Source: an uncultured Porphyromonadaceae bacterium | GTDB taxonomy: Bacteria; Bacteroidota; Bacteroidia; Bacteroidales; Muribaculaceae | Direction of reading: 5' to 3' | Assembly (NCBI GenBank): GCA_902493335.1 | Contig: CABUPJ010000032.1 | Coordinates: forward strand, 1 to 41,077 | DNA: 41,077 nucleotides | In this document: in pieces, positions 1 to 8,992 of the stretch | How positions within the stretch are numbered: the first letter of the stretch is position 1 | Layout: each line of letters begins with the position of its first letter | The notes under the pieces: model-generated | Seen by the model: only the letters and a program-made list of their open reading frames with translations | Told to the model about the DNA's origin: nothing | The model's database searches: none | Program-made: the position numbers and the translations under genes

Positions 1-81
1 CTTACCGCGCAGGCCGGCGCCCAAGCGCCTCGGCCTACGCGGCTATCAGTAAAATCATCGCCATACAGGCGATATGGACCA

Positions 82-185
82 AGGGCTTCAGCCCTGGAAC
101 CAATATGTTGGCTGCGAGGGCTGAAGCCCTCGCTCCATACGGCGGCAAGCCGCCGACACAAGGACAAATTTGAAGGCTCGGCCTT
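82..185. repeat. Intergenic hairpin repeat, copy A
   Basis: Three palindromes lie in order. At 82-95 is AGGGCTTCAGCCCT. At 115-132 is an 18-nt hairpin with arms CGAGGGCT and AGCCCTCG. At 141-154 is GGCGGC-AA-GCCGCC. These are followed by CACAAGGACAAATTT and a short hairpin at 173-185 (AAGGC-TCG-GCCTT). The same order and the connecting words TTGGCT and TCCATA recur at 455-567 and 40928-41065. No open frame is convincing here. Function is unknown; it could be a transcribed structured element or a dispersed intergenic repeat. Confidence 0.7.
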
Positions 186-354
186 GAGAAAGAGAGCGAC
201 GCGGCAGGCGCTGTCAGTGCCGCCGCTATGCGGCTCCTTTGTGGTAATTACCTATGATACACGCACTTCGGCGCGTTGCGCCTCGTACGTGCCTAATGAA
301 CTGTCGCCGCTGACGCGGCTCTAAGCGCATAGGCAAGGGCGGCAACAGGAAGTT

Positions 355-371
355 CAACTCCGCCGGAGTTG
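355..371. repeat. Short perfect inverted repeat
   Basis: CAACTCC and GGAGTTG flank a 3-nt loop. It is one of several compact hairpins in the gene-free region 1-641. No T-run follows, so it is not a typical intrinsic terminator. Confidence 0.5.
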
Positions 372-394
372 AGGGCTTTTGTGAGCACGACTAC

Positions 395-415
395 CCCGAG
401 CGATGAACGCTCGGG
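395..415. repeat. Short perfect inverted repeat
   Basis: An 8-bp stem (CCCGAGCG and CGCTCGGG) surrounds the loop ATGAA. No poly-T tract follows. It belongs to the same hairpin-rich gene-free region as the longer repeats on either side. Confidence 0.5.
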
Positions 416-454
416 TAACAAAATTGCGGGCCTCCAGCCTGAGTTAGAGGCCAA

Positions 455-567
455 TTGGTTGGCTACGAGGGCTTCAGCCCTCGCTCCATATGGCGGCGAG
501 GCGCCGGCACGAGGATGAATTTGATATTACGGCGGCGAGCTCGTCGCCGGCACTTTAATAGCTTTGG
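455..567. repeat. Intergenic hairpin repeat, copy B
   Basis: Hairpin 1 is at 466-483 (arms CGAGGGCT and AGCCCTCG around TC). Hairpin 2 is at 492-505 (GGCG...CGCC). Hairpin 3 is at 531-548 (GGCGGCGAG and CTCGTCGCC, one mismatch). The tail GCACTTTAATAGCTTTGG closely matches the end of copy C at 41048-41064. The remainder of 1-641 shows no gene. Confidence 0.7.
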
Positions 568-641
568 CTTATGGAGCACTGTAGCTATAAAGCCTCGCTA
601 AAGCTCGGAGCTGAAACAAAAATTTTTGCGATTGAGGGATT

Positions 642-1142
642 TTATTCTTTCACTTGGTATGACCAGTAGATGCGTGAGTCGGAGGGTATGCGGGCAACGA
701 CAAGGGCGCTGCGTATGTATGAGAGATTTTCAATCGTGCCGTTTTCGTATTCTGAGTCTTTGATTTTTTTGAAGGTGGTGTCGAGGGTGTAATGGTAGTC
801 CCAGTCGTTGTAAAGCCATTTGTATTCGGCTGAGACGATTTTGCCCAATTGCAGCTGGTATGATATGATCATCGACTGGCGGGTGAAGTCGACACCAACG
901 GCTTCAAGGTCGTCGCAAAGTATGATTTCGTTGTCGGGAAACTCATCAACCGAGTTGACGATATAAACTTTTTCTTTATAGGCGTCAAGGCCGGTTGTCT
1001 CTGACAGTTTAACCGGCAGGATGACGGTTTTGAAGACGCGATCGACAGGCAGACGTTTTATCAGCTCAGGCGCATCATTGCTTTTGCCGCATGATGAAAA
1101 CAGGCATAGAAGCAGGGCTGTAACGGAATAAATGTATTTCAT
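642..1142 (-). CDS. Small predicted lipoprotein, unknown function
   Basis: This encodes a 166-residue protein of unrecognised family. The first 17 residues form a lipoprotein signal peptide ending in a lipobox-like LFSSC, so Cys18 is the likely lipidated residue. The remaining roughly 148 residues look like a single small globular domain. The start codon lies 2 bases after the stop of the TonB-dependent receptor gene on the same strand, so the two are probably co-transcribed. It may act with that receptor at the envelope, but nothing in the sequence names a ligand or reaction. The start is well supported by the signal peptide. The gene-free repeat region lies downstream. Confidence 0.8.
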   Translation of the reverse strand: MKYIYSVTALLLCLFSSCGKSNDAPELIKRLPVDRVFKTVILPVKLSETTGLDAYKEKVYIVNSVDEFPDNEIILCDDLEAVGVDFTRQSMIISYQLQLGKIVSAEYKWLYNDWDYHYTLDTTFKKIKDSEYENGTIENLSYIRSALVVARIPSDSRIYWSYQVKE

Positions 1143-1144
1143 TT

Positions 1145-3577
1145 TCAGAAATCTATCGAGAGACGTACGTTGAGCTGGCGACGGGTGAGATAGTTGGGTA
1201 CGGCATACTGGATGTCGTTGACATCAGTGACCCAATAATAGCTGCTGACGTTGCTGATATCAAAGAGGTTGAAGACATCGAGACCGAGCCAGACGCTCTT
1301 GAAGTGACGCAGGAAGCCCGAGCGCGGCTCACCGTCTTTCTTAGGTGTGAGCAGGCCGTAGGCGAGACCGATGTCGACACGTTTGTAGGCCGGCGCACGG
1401 AAGTAGCCTTTGTCGCGGCTGCCTCGCGGGGGTGTCACCGGCAGACCGTCGGAAAAGATGCCGCGGAGGTTGAATTTAAGTTTGGGGAATTTCGGGAAAT
1501 AGTCGGTAAAGAACAGGGCGAAGCTGTAGCGCTGGTCGGTCGGACGCGGCACCTTGACGCCGTTGAGGTCTTCCTGAGTCTTCATCAGCGAGAAACTGAG
1601 CCACGAATCGGTGCCCGGCACAAACTGTCCGAAAAGCTTGAAGTCAAGGCCCATGGTGTAGCCCTTTGAGGTATTCTCGCCGGCATATACGATCTTGAGG
1701 TTATCGATTTCGTAGGGGATGAGATTTCCAAGAAGCTTGTAATAAGCTTCGCCCGAGAGCTTGAAGGGACGGTCGAAGGCTCTGAACGTATAGTCGCTGC
1801 CGAGGATAAACTGGAAACTGCGCTGCGACTTGATGTTCTCGTTTAGGCGGATGACGGTGTTGCCGTCGGCGTCTTCGACGGGCTGGCGGAATTCCTTGTA
1901 AAACGGTGACTGATAGTAGAGACCTGTGGCGAAACGGAACGACCACTTCGGAGCGTTTTCGGGCACGAAACCGATGCTTAGGCGCGGGCTGACGAGGAAT
2001 TCCTTGTTATAGTCCCAGTAAGAGAATCTGAGGCCACCGTTGATGTTGAAATATCCAGCAGATGTCGACAGGCGGTATGTGTCCTGAACAAACATCGACA
2101 TCTTGACTGTCGACAGGTCGTGGCGCGAATCGAGGTTATATATCACCTTGAGAGCGTCGGGGTCGGTCGGCAGCGAGTAACCGGCCGAGTCGCGCAGCTC
2201 CCACTCGCGTGTGCGGTCGAAAATTCTGGTCGCATTCATTGTCAGACCATAATTGAGATTATGGTTGCTGATGCCGGTCGCACCGCGCAGACCAAGACTG
2301 AAGACACTCGCTTTAAAACGGTTGCGCGCATGTTCGTGATAGCGTCCGACACCAAGTTCACCGCCGATGGCGCCGCCGTTGCCCCCGCCGCCGGTCGTAC
2401 CGGCCTGGTCGAGCCAGTATTCGCCGCTGATGTCATAGGTGACAAGCTCGTTTGTGAGGAAGCCCGAGGCAAGGAGAGTGAACATATTGGCGCGATTTGG
2501 CTTGAAATCGAGGGTGAAAGCGCCGAAATAAGTCTCGAACTTATCTTTTTCGAGGCCGTCGAAGTAGACCTTAAACTGTTTGGCGTCGGTCGAGGTGCCA
2601 AAGTTGGTCGAACGGCTGTGAGGCACAAACTTATAGTTGTTGATGGCGATGTTGCCGAGGAAGCCGGCCTTCCATTTCGGGTTTATCTGAAAGGCCATGT
2701 TGGTCTGATAGTCGAAGAAGCGCGGGTCATACTCGCCTTTCTCGTCCATAGAACTGAGGAGCGACGAGTTGCTTTTGTATCTGATGCCGTGGATCTGCTT
2801 GAAGCGTTTTCCCGATGTGCCGAGAGAAAAACTGCCGCCCATCAGGCTTGCGCTCAATGAACCCTCGAAAGCCTCGGGCTCGCGGTATGTGATGTCGAGC
2901 ACGCTCGACATGCGGTCGTCATACTGCGCCGGGAAACCACCCGTAGAGAAGCCTATGGCACCGACGAGATCTGGATTGATGACGCTGAGGCCTTCCTGCT
3001 GACCCGAGCTTACAAGCTGCGGACGATAGACCTCGATGCCGTTGATATAGACACTGTTCTCGTCATAAGAGCCGCCGCGGACGCTGTACTGCGACGACAT
3101 CTCGTTGTTAGAGCTGACGCCGGCCATCGTGGAGATAAGAGACTCGACGCTGCCGCCATTGACGTCGGGAGCAAGCTTATATGAGTCGGCGTCGATTTTC
3201 TGTATGGCGCCGGTCTGCTTCTGATAATCGGTCACTTCGATTCCGCCGAGCGTATATGTCGCGGGCGTCATCTTGACGTTGAGAGTCACGTCGCCTTTTG
3301 CGTCGACAAGACGGCGGCGCGCATCCTCGTAGCCGATACAGGTGAAAATCACACGTATCGTATCGCTCTCGGGAGCTGAAAGCGTATACATACCGTCGAG
3401 GCCGCTTGTGGCTCCGATGGCAGTGCCCTCGACACGCACCGAAGCGAATTCGAGGGGTTCATTATTCTCGTCGGTCAGTTTGCCGTGGATTTTCACCGAC
3501 TCGGCAAAAGCCTCGCCGCAGAAAGCGAGCAGCAAGGTCAGGACGCATATTTTCAGGGATATATCGGTTTTAAACAT
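1145..3577 (-). CDS. TonB-dependent outer-membrane receptor with carboxypeptidase-regulatory-like N-terminus
   Basis: The 810-residue protein has a signal peptide (about 1-25), then a carboxypeptidase-D-regulatory-like beta-sandwich (about 28-108, with GKLTDENNEPLEFASV and ATSGLDGMYTL). A plug domain follows (about 115-230, with SVRGGSYDENSVYINGIEVY), then a beta-barrel ending in the aromatic-rich strand LNVRLSIDF. This order is standard for Bacteroidetes TonB-dependent transporters. Such proteins import bulky ligands across the outer membrane using energy from TonB. No SusD partner is adjacent; the only neighbour in the unit is the small lipoprotein gene 2 bases downstream. The substrate therefore cannot be inferred. 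A siderophore, cofactor or glycan receptor are all possible. Confidence 0.93.
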   Translation of the reverse strand: MFKTDISLKICVLTLLLAFCGEAFAESVKIHGKLTDENNEPLEFASVRVEGTAIGATSGLDGMYTLSAPESDTIRVIFTCIGYEDARRRLVDAKGDVTLNVKMTPATYTLGGIEVTDYQKQTGAIQKIDADSYKLAPDVNGGSVESLISTMAGVSSNNEMSSQYSVRGGSYDENSVYINGIEVYRPQLVSSGQQEGLSVINPDLVGAIGFSTGGFPAQYDDRMSSVLDITYREPEAFEGSLSASLMGGSFSLGTSGKRFKQIHGIRYKSNSSLLSSMDEKGEYDPRFFDYQTNMAFQINPKWKAGFLGNIAINNYKFVPHSRSTNFGTSTDAKQFKVYFDGLEKDKFETYFGAFTLDFKPNRANMFTLLASGFLTNELVTYDISGEYWLDQAGTTGGGGNGGAIGGELGVGRYHEHARNRFKASVFSLGLRGATGISNHNLNYGLTMNATRIFDRTREWELRDSAGYSLPTDPDALKVIYNLDSRHDLSTVKMSMFVQDTYRLSTSAGYFNINGGLRFSYWDYNKEFLVSPRLSIGFVPENAPKWSFRFATGLYYQSPFYKEFRQPVEDADGNTVIRLNENIKSQRSFQFILGSDYTFRAFDRPFKLSGEAYYKLLGNLIPYEIDNLKIVYAGENTSKGYTMGLDFKLFGQFVPGTDSWLSFSLMKTQEDLNGVKVPRPTDQRYSFALFFTDYFPKFPKLKFNLRGIFSDGLPVTPPRGSRDKGYFRAPAYKRVDIGLAYGLLTPKKDGEPRSGFLRHFKSVWLGLDVFNLFDISNVSSYYWVTDVNDIQYAVPNYLTRRQLNVRLSIDF

Positions 3578-3620
3578 TATTCTGATTGGTTATACCATAT
3601 ATAACGGCAATCGAGGTCAA

Positions 3621-3670
3621 AAATTATACGGGGCGGCCGCTCTTTTTTGCAAAAAAAGTCGTAGTTTTGC
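3621..3670. promoter_or_regulatory. Probable divergent promoter region
   Basis: The 110-bp gap separates the minus-strand receptor from the plus-strand acyltransferase. On the plus strand TAGTTTTGC at 3662-3670 fits the Bacteroidetes -7 element TAnnTTTG, giving a very short leader before the ATG at 3688. On the minus strand a TTTG within 3643-3658 lies about 21 nt upstream of a TATAATTTTTG-like element (3621-3630 region). The near-palindrome CTTTTTTGCAAAAAAAG sits between them. Spacing on the plus strand is poor for a -33 box. Confidence 0.4.
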
Positions 3671-3687
3671 AGTTAAAATCAACCGGT

Positions 3688-4755
3688 ATGACAAGGCCCG
3701 CATCACAACGACTCCACTACTACGACATGCTCAAAGGCATAGCCATTTTTATGGTTGTGGCCGGGCACATCCTGACAATGTGTATACGCGAAATCGACCG
3801 CGCCGCCATATTCAAGTTCATCGGCGAAATACACATGCCGTTGTTTTTCTTTATCAGCGGCGTGATGTCGCTCAAGCTGACCCAGGGCGGCGGCATCATG
3901 CGTCCCGATCTCGCGAAACGCGCACGCCAGCTGCTCGTGCCGATGGTCGTCGTCAGTTCGATATGGATATATTATTTCCCTCATTCGGGCCTTCAGAGTC
4001 CGCTCGACTCGACGTGGAGCGGTCTTTGGCATGACCAATGGAAAAACGGCTACTGGTTTACCCTCTGTCTCTTCGAAATAATCGCCATCTATGGCGCTCT
4101 GACCGGCATCTTGCAGCGATGCCGCGTCCTGTGGCAGGAAATTGCCGCCACCGTCATCGTCTGGGCCGCGCTCGGCATCCTCTGCTACGTCGTGCTTCCT
4201 CAGGACACCGTCGACATTCTCGGTCTGGGTCTGACGATGCAGTTCTTCCCGGCGTTTATGGCCGGCGTCATCGCCCGACGACACGCCGACGGATTCAACC
4301 GCCTCGTCGCGAGCTCAGGGGTAGTGACAGCGTCGCTTCTCATCGGAGGCGCCCTGCTCTATTTCATCTCGTGGCCATGGGAGTTCGGCAATCCGCACAC
4401 TGTCGTAGTCTCGGCGTCGCGTTCGCTCTTCCACATCGCGCTCGCCATCGCAGCCATCGCGGTAGTCAAGCCGTGGAGCGCCCGGGCCTATACGCCCGAA
4501 TATCCCGACGGACGCCCGTGGGCAAGAATGTGGAGCTATCTCGGCACCCACAGCCTCGAAATCTACCTGCTCCACTACTTCTTCCTCTTTCCGATGGGAT
4601 GGATGCGCGTGACGCTCGTCGAAATGAACCTCGCTTTCGTGCCGCTGCTCGCAGTGGCTTCGGCCGGAGCCGCCGCGGTGATAGCCGTGACACTCGGTCT
4701 CAACTATATAATTTCAAAATCAAAAATCCTGTCGCTGCTGCTGACAGGACGATAA
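3688..4755 (+). CDS. Acyltransferase-3 family integral membrane protein
   Basis: From the ATG at 3688 the protein is 355 residues, with about ten hydrophobic segments. It begins with the family signature RLHYYDMLKGIAIFMVVAGH, whose final His is the expected catalytic residue. Acyltransferase-3 proteins move acyl groups onto sugars of surface glycans in the inner membrane. The frame is open back to 3586, but that extension would cover the promoter-like TAGTTTTGC and lacks similarity to the family start, so 3688 is preferred. It leads a run of sugar-nucleotide genes, with ugd starting 19 bases downstream, which supports a role in decorating a surface polysaccharide. The exact acceptor is unknown. 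Confidence 0.85.
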   Translation: MTRPASQRLHYYDMLKGIAIFMVVAGHILTMCIREIDRAAIFKFIGEIHMPLFFFISGVMSLKLTQGGGIMRPDLAKRARQLLVPMVVVSSIWIYYFPHSGLQSPLDSTWSGLWHDQWKNGYWFTLCLFEIIAIYGALTGILQRCRVLWQEIAATVIVWAALGILCYVVLPQDTVDILGLGLTMQFFPAFMAGVIARRHADGFNRLVASSGVVTASLLIGGALLYFISWPWEFGNPHTVVVSASRSLFHIALAIAAIAVVKPWSARAYTPEYPDGRPWARMWSYLGTHSLEIYLLHYFFLFPMGWMRVTLVEMNLAFVPLLAVASAGAAAVIAVTLGLNYIISKSKILSLLLTGR

Positions 4756-4773
4756 ACAGAACAAAGACAGACT

Positions 4774-6084
4774 ATGAATATAGCAATCGTAGGCACCGGT
4801 TATGTCGGACTCGTCTCGGGAGCATGTTTCGCCGAAATGGGCGTCGACGTCACCTGTATCGACATCAACCGCGAAAAAATAGACTCTATCATCAGAGGCG
4901 TAATGCCGATCTATGAGCCCGGTCTCGACGACCTTGTCAAGCGTAACGTCAAGGCCGGCAGGCTCCATTTCTCGACCGACCTCGCCAAAGTCATCGACGA
5001 CGTCGAAGTCGTCTTCTGCGCCGTCGGCACCCCACCCGACGAGGATGGCTCGGCCGACCTGAGCTATGTCGTCGATGTGGCCCGCACATTTGCCCGCAAT
5101 ATCAAGAAGTATACCATCCTCGTCACCAAGTCGACAGTACCCGTCGGCACATCGAAGATAGTCAAGGACGTCATCCGCGGCGAACTCGCCAAACGCGGCG
5201 AGGACATACCATTCGAGGTAGCGTCGAACCCCGAGTTCCTCAAAGAGGGCGCGGCCATCAAGGACTTCATGTCGCCCGACCGCGTCGTCATCGGCGTCGA
5301 GAGCGACCGCGCGCGCCGCGTCATGGAGAGGCTCTACCGCCCCTTCCTGCTCAACAACTTCAGGGTGCTGTTCATGGACATACCGTCGGCCGAAATGACA
5401 AAATATGCCGCCAACTCGATGCTCGCCACGCGCATATCGTTCATGAACGACATCGCCAACCTCTGCGAGATTGTCGGCGCCGACGTCAACATGGTGCGCA
5501 AAGGTATAGGAAGCGACGCCCGCATCGGCGGCAAATTCCTCTACCCCGGCTGCGGCTACGGCGGCTCATGCTTCCCTAAAGACGTCCGCGCGCTGATACG
5601 CACGGGCGAGGTCAACGGCTACGAGATGCGCGTCATCAAGGCCGTCGAGGAGGTCAACGAACGCCAGAAGAGCATCGTCTACGACAAACTCGCGTCGGCT
5701 CTCGGCGACCTCACCGGACGCAACATCGCCCTGTGGGGCCTCGCGTTCAAGCCCGAGACCGACGACATGCGTTGCGCACCGTCGCTCGTCATCATCGAGA
5801 AGCTGCTCAATGCCGGCGCGACGGTGACGGTATTCGACCCTGTCGCCGCCGACGAATGCCGCCGGCGCATCGGCGATGCCGTCAGATATGCCACCGACAT
5901 GTATGACGCCGTCGTTGACGCGGATGCCCTCGCTCTGGTGACCGAATGGAAGCAGTTCCGCCTGCCGTCGTGGAAAGTGGTACGCAAGGCCATGCGCGGC
6001 AACCTCATTGTCGACGGCCGAAACATCTATCAGGCCGCAGATCTGATTGAAGAAGGATTTGACTACCGCTGCATCGGCGGATAA
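4774..6084 (+). CDS. ugd: UDP-glucose 6-dehydrogenase
   Basis: The 436-residue protein matches the UDP-glucose/GDP-mannose dehydrogenase family in length and motifs. It has an N-terminal Rossmann signature GTGYVGLVSG (residues 7-16), TKSTVPVGT (118-126), Lys210 in the central helix, and the catalytic cysteine in YPGCGYGGSCFPKD (Cys266). It oxidises UDP-glucose to UDP-glucuronate with two NAD+. The product feeds acidic exopolysaccharide, capsule or lipid A-like modification. A GDP-mannose or UDP-ManNAc dehydrogenase is less likely from the motif spelling but not excluded. It sits between the acyltransferase and the aminotransferase in a tight same-strand operon. Confidence 0.92.
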   Translation: MNIAIVGTGYVGLVSGACFAEMGVDVTCIDINREKIDSIIRGVMPIYEPGLDDLVKRNVKAGRLHFSTDLAKVIDDVEVVFCAVGTPPDEDGSADLSYVVDVARTFARNIKKYTILVTKSTVPVGTSKIVKDVIRGELAKRGEDIPFEVASNPEFLKEGAAIKDFMSPDRVVIGVESDRARRVMERLYRPFLLNNFRVLFMDIPSAEMTKYAANSMLATRISFMNDIANLCEIVGADVNMVRKGIGSDARIGGKFLYPGCGYGGSCFPKDVRALIRTGEVNGYEMRVIKAVEEVNERQKSIVYDKLASALGDLTGRNIALWGLAFKPETDDMRCAPSLVIIEKLLNAGATVTVFDPVAADECRRRIGDAVRYATDMYDAVVDADALALVTEWKQFRLPSWKVVRKAMRGNLIVDGRNIYQAADLIEEGFDYRCIGG

Positions 6085-6099
6085 AAAACACTTACTGTC

Positions 6100-7230
6100 A
6101 TGAACGAAAGAATACTTATGTCGCGAGTGCATCTCGGCGGCAATGAAAAAAAATATATCGACAAAGCTTTTGAAGACGATTGGGTGCTGCCCCTGGGGCC
6201 CAACGTCGACGATTTCGAACACCGTCTTGAAAAATATCTCGACGCCGACGCCGTCGTGGCCCTCAGCGCCGGCACGGCCGCCATCCACCTCGGACTCGTG
6301 ATGCTCGGCGTAGCTCCCGGCGACGAGGTCATCTGCCAGTCATTTACCTTCGCGGCCTCGGCCAACCCCATAATATACCAGGGAGCGAGACCTGTCTTCG
6401 TCGACAGCGAGGCCGGCAGCTGGAACATGGATCCCGAACAGCTTGAGCGCGCCATCGTCGAACGCCACCGCATCACCGGACGCTATCCCAAGGCCGTCAT
6501 CCCCGTCGACCTCTACGGCATGCCGGCGCGTCTTGACGAGATATGCGACATCGCCTCGCGCTACGGCATCCCCGTGCTCGAAGACGCCGCCGAGGCTCTC
6601 GGCTCGGTCTATAAAGGCTGCAAATGCAGCACCTGGGGCAACTACGGCGCCCTGAGCTTCAACGGCAACAAGATTATCACCACCTCGGGCGGAGGCGCCC
6701 TTGTCTGCCCCGACAAAGAATCGGCCGGACGCGTCAAATTCTATGCCACACAGGCCCGCGAAAACCGACCTTATTATTACCACGAGACCATAGGCTACAA
6801 TTACCGCCTGAGCAATATCTCGGCCGGCATAGGCTGCGGCCAGATGGAAGTGCTCGAACCACACATCGAGAGCCGCCGGCGCAACCACGCCATCTATATG
6901 AGCGAGCTCGCCGACATCGCGGCCATCAGCGTGCATGACAATCCGTCGGCCGATTTCAACTCGAATTTCTGGCTGACGACAATACTGATCGACCCGGCGA
7001 GCGGCCACACGCCCGACGAACTGCGACTGGCCTTCGCCGACGCCGGCATAGAGTCACGCCTGTTGTGGCGCCCGATGCACATGCAGCCCGTCTTCGCCGA
7101 CGCGCCCTACTATGGCTCGAACGTCTGCGAGAACCTTTTCGACACGGGTCTGTGTCTGCCCAGCGGTTCGTCACTGACCGACAGTGACCTCGACGAAGTC
7201 ATCTCGATAATACGCCGGACAATCAGCTGA
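6100..7230 (+). CDS. DegT/DnrJ/EryC1/StrS PLP-dependent sugar aminotransferase
   Basis: The 376-residue fold-type I aminotransferase shows SAGTAAIHLGL (phosphate-binding region, 56-66), EDAAEALGS (161-169, with Asp162 contacting the pyridine nitrogen) and SFNGNKIITTSGGGA, where Lys191 is the Schiff-base lysine. The SFNGNK spelling resembles PglE-type enzymes that aminate 4-keto sugars of UDP-GlcNAc origin. The substrate assignment is an inference from that motif only. No matching 4,6-dehydratase for a UDP sugar lies in this window. The gene lies 15 bases after ugd and 4 bases before the HAD gene, so it belongs to the surface-sugar operon. Confidence 0.88.
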   Translation: MNERILMSRVHLGGNEKKYIDKAFEDDWVLPLGPNVDDFEHRLEKYLDADAVVALSAGTAAIHLGLVMLGVAPGDEVICQSFTFAASANPIIYQGARPVFVDSEAGSWNMDPEQLERAIVERHRITGRYPKAVIPVDLYGMPARLDEICDIASRYGIPVLEDAAEALGSVYKGCKCSTWGNYGALSFNGNKIITTSGGGALVCPDKESAGRVKFYATQARENRPYYYHETIGYNYRLSNISAGIGCGQMEVLEPHIESRRRNHAIYMSELADIAAISVHDNPSADFNSNFWLTTILIDPASGHTPDELRLAFADAGIESRLLWRPMHMQPVFADAPYYGSNVCENLFDTGLCLPSGSSLTDSDLDEVISIIRRTIS

Positions 7231-7234
7231 CATC

Positions 7235-7906
7235 ATGGCCATGACCATAGCTTTCGACCTCGACGACACGCTCTATAAAGAAAAGGACTTTGTAGAGTCG
7301 GGCCGCAACGCCGTTGCCGAAGCCATAGCCAAAGCCACCTGCACCGATGCCGCCACGCTGCGCCGCGTGATGGCCGAAGGCGCCGACGCCTTCGACGCCC
7401 TGCTCGATTTTCTTGCCTCAAAGAGAATCAGCGACTACACCATCGCCGAGGTGCTTGACATCTACCGCAGCCACAAGCCTGATATCAGGCTCGACGGCGA
7501 GGCCGAGGCCACGCTGACCGAGCTGCACCGCCGCGGCACCGACATCGCTCTTATAACAGACGGTCGGTCGCTGACACAACGCAACAAAATAGAGGCGCTG
7601 GGGCTATACCGCTTTTTCGCCCCCGACAGAATCCATATCAGCGGCGAGACGGGCGCCGACAAGCACACCCCGCTCGCATATATGAACGTCGCCAACAGCG
7701 CTGTCGCGCCCCGGCGTCTCGTCTATGTCGGCGACAATCCGGCCAAAGATTTCGTCAACGCCAATCTCGCCGGATGGACAACCGTGATGCTGCGCGACAG
7801 CGACGGAATCAACGTCCATCAGCAAAATCTTCGTAATGTGCCGAGCATTTATCGTCCGAAAATTGTTATAGACAGACTAACCGAGATTTTAAAACTGATA
7901 CATTAA
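7235..7906 (+). CDS. HAD-superfamily phosphatase
   Basis: The 223-residue protein has all four HAD motifs: DLDDT (motif I, both nucleophile and acid/base Asp present), ALITDGRS (motif II), a lysine in the ADKHTP region (motif III) and VYVGDNPAKDF (motif IV). An alpha-helical cap lies between motifs I and II, as in subfamily I enzymes. It probably dephosphorylates a sugar phosphate or nucleotide in the same pathway, but HAD substrates cannot be read from motifs. The start at 7235 follows the aminotransferase stop by 4 bases. An in-frame ATG two codons later at 7241 is an equally plausible start. Confidence 0.85.
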   Translation: MAMTIAFDLDDTLYKEKDFVESGRNAVAEAIAKATCTDAATLRRVMAEGADAFDALLDFLASKRISDYTIAEVLDIYRSHKPDIRLDGEAEATLTELHRRGTDIALITDGRSLTQRNKIEALGLYRFFAPDRIHISGETGADKHTPLAYMNVANSAVAPRRLVYVGDNPAKDFVNANLAGWTTVMLRDSDGINVHQQNLRNVPSIYRPKIVIDRLTEILKLIH

Positions 7907-7924
7907 CCAACAAACTATAGCATC

Positions 7925-8992
7925 ATGCCAACCGCACTAATAACAGGCATCACCGGCCAGGACGGTTCTTATCTGGCCGAGTTTCTCCTCGAAAAAGGCT
8001 ATGAGGTTCACGGCATCATCCGCCGCAGTTCGTCGTTCAACACCGGACGCATCGAACACCTCTACCTCGAAGGCTGGATCAGAGACCAGCACGTCGCCCG
8101 CCGCATCCATCTCCACTACGGCGACATGACCGACTCATCGTCACTCATAAGAATAATACGCGAGACTCGTCCCGACGAAATATACAACCTCGCCGCGCAA
8201 AGCCACGTCAAAGTATCGTTTGACGTTCCCGAATATACCGCCGAGACCGACGCCGTCGGCACCCTCAGGCTTCTCGAGGCCGTCAGGATACTCGGCATGG
8301 AGAAGAAGTGCCGCATCTATCAGGCCTCGACATCGGAGCTTTTCGGCAAAGTCGAAGAGGTGCCCCAATGTGAGACCACGCCCTTCCATCCGCGGTCGCC
8401 TTACGCCGTGGCCAAGCTCTATTCATTCTGGATAATGAAGAACTACCGCGAGAGTTACGGCATGTTTACGGCCAACGGCATCCTCTTCAACCACGAGTCA
8501 GAACGCCGCGGCGAGAACTTCGTCACCCGCAAAATCACCCTCGCCGCCGCCCGCATCGCCGCCGGACTCCAGGACCGCCTCTATCTCGGCAATCTCAACG
8601 CCAAACGCGACTGGGGCTATGCGGTCGACTATGTCGAATGTATGTGGCTGATACTCCAGCAGCCCGAACCTGACGATTTTGTCATCGCCACGGGCGAATA
8701 TCACAGCGTACGCGAATTCACGACGCTCGCCTTCCGCCGCGTCGGCATCGAACTCCACTGGGAAGGCCACGGTCTCGACGAGCGCGGCATCGACGCCGAC
8801 GGCCGTGTGCTTGTCGAGGTCGACCCGACATTCTTCCGCCCGGCAGACGTCGAAGAGCTTCTCGGCAATCCCGAAAAAGCACGTACGGTGCTAGGCTGGA
8901 ACCCGCGCAAGACATCATTCGAGCGTCTGGTCGAAATCATGGTAGACTCTGATGTCGACCTGGTCAAAAAAGAAATTGCCAAGTCATGCTGA
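7925..8992 (+). CDS. gmd: GDP-mannose 4,6-dehydratase
   Basis: The 355-residue short-chain dehydrogenase/reductase converts GDP-D-mannose to GDP-4-keto-6-deoxy-D-mannose, the first step to GDP-L-fucose. The sequence shows the NADP-binding ITGITGQDGSYLAEFLLEKG (7-26), RRSSSFNT (33-40), STSELFG (135-141, active-site Thr/Ser and Glu) and the YAVAK catalytic pair (Tyr160, Lys164). NHESERRGENFVTRK is also a GMD hallmark. Length is normal for the family. Its last 7 bases overlap the start of fcl, which encodes the next enzyme in the pathway, so translational coupling is likely. Confidence 0.95.
   Translation: MPTALITGITGQDGSYLAEFLLEKGYEVHGIIRRSSSFNTGRIEHLYLEGWIRDQHVARRIHLHYGDMTDSSSLIRIIRETRPDEIYNLAAQSHVKVSFDVPEYTAETDAVGTLRLLEAVRILGMEKKCRIYQASTSELFGKVEEVPQCETTPFHPRSPYAVAKLYSFWIMKNYRESYGMFTANGILFNHESERRGENFVTRKITLAAARIAAGLQDRLYLGNLNAKRDWGYAVDYVECMWLILQQPEPDDFVIATGEYHSVREFTTLAFRRVGIELHWEGHGLDERGIDADGRVLVEVDPTFFRPADVEELLGNPEKARTVLGWNPRKTSFERLVEIMVDSDVDLVKKEIAKSC

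Noticed and set aside
2120..2860. Long open frame antisense to the TonB-dependent receptor gene
   Set aside because: It mirrors the codon structure of the receptor gene, lacks any recognisable domain and has no promoter-like sequence.
3586..3687. Upstream start for the acyltransferase
   Set aside because: It would translate the promoter-like TAGTTTTGC, and the added residues have no family similarity.
5566..7008. Long open frames antisense to ugd and the aminotransferase gene
   Set aside because: High-GC genes commonly leave open antisense frames. The sense frames hold complete catalytic motifs and the antisense products show none.
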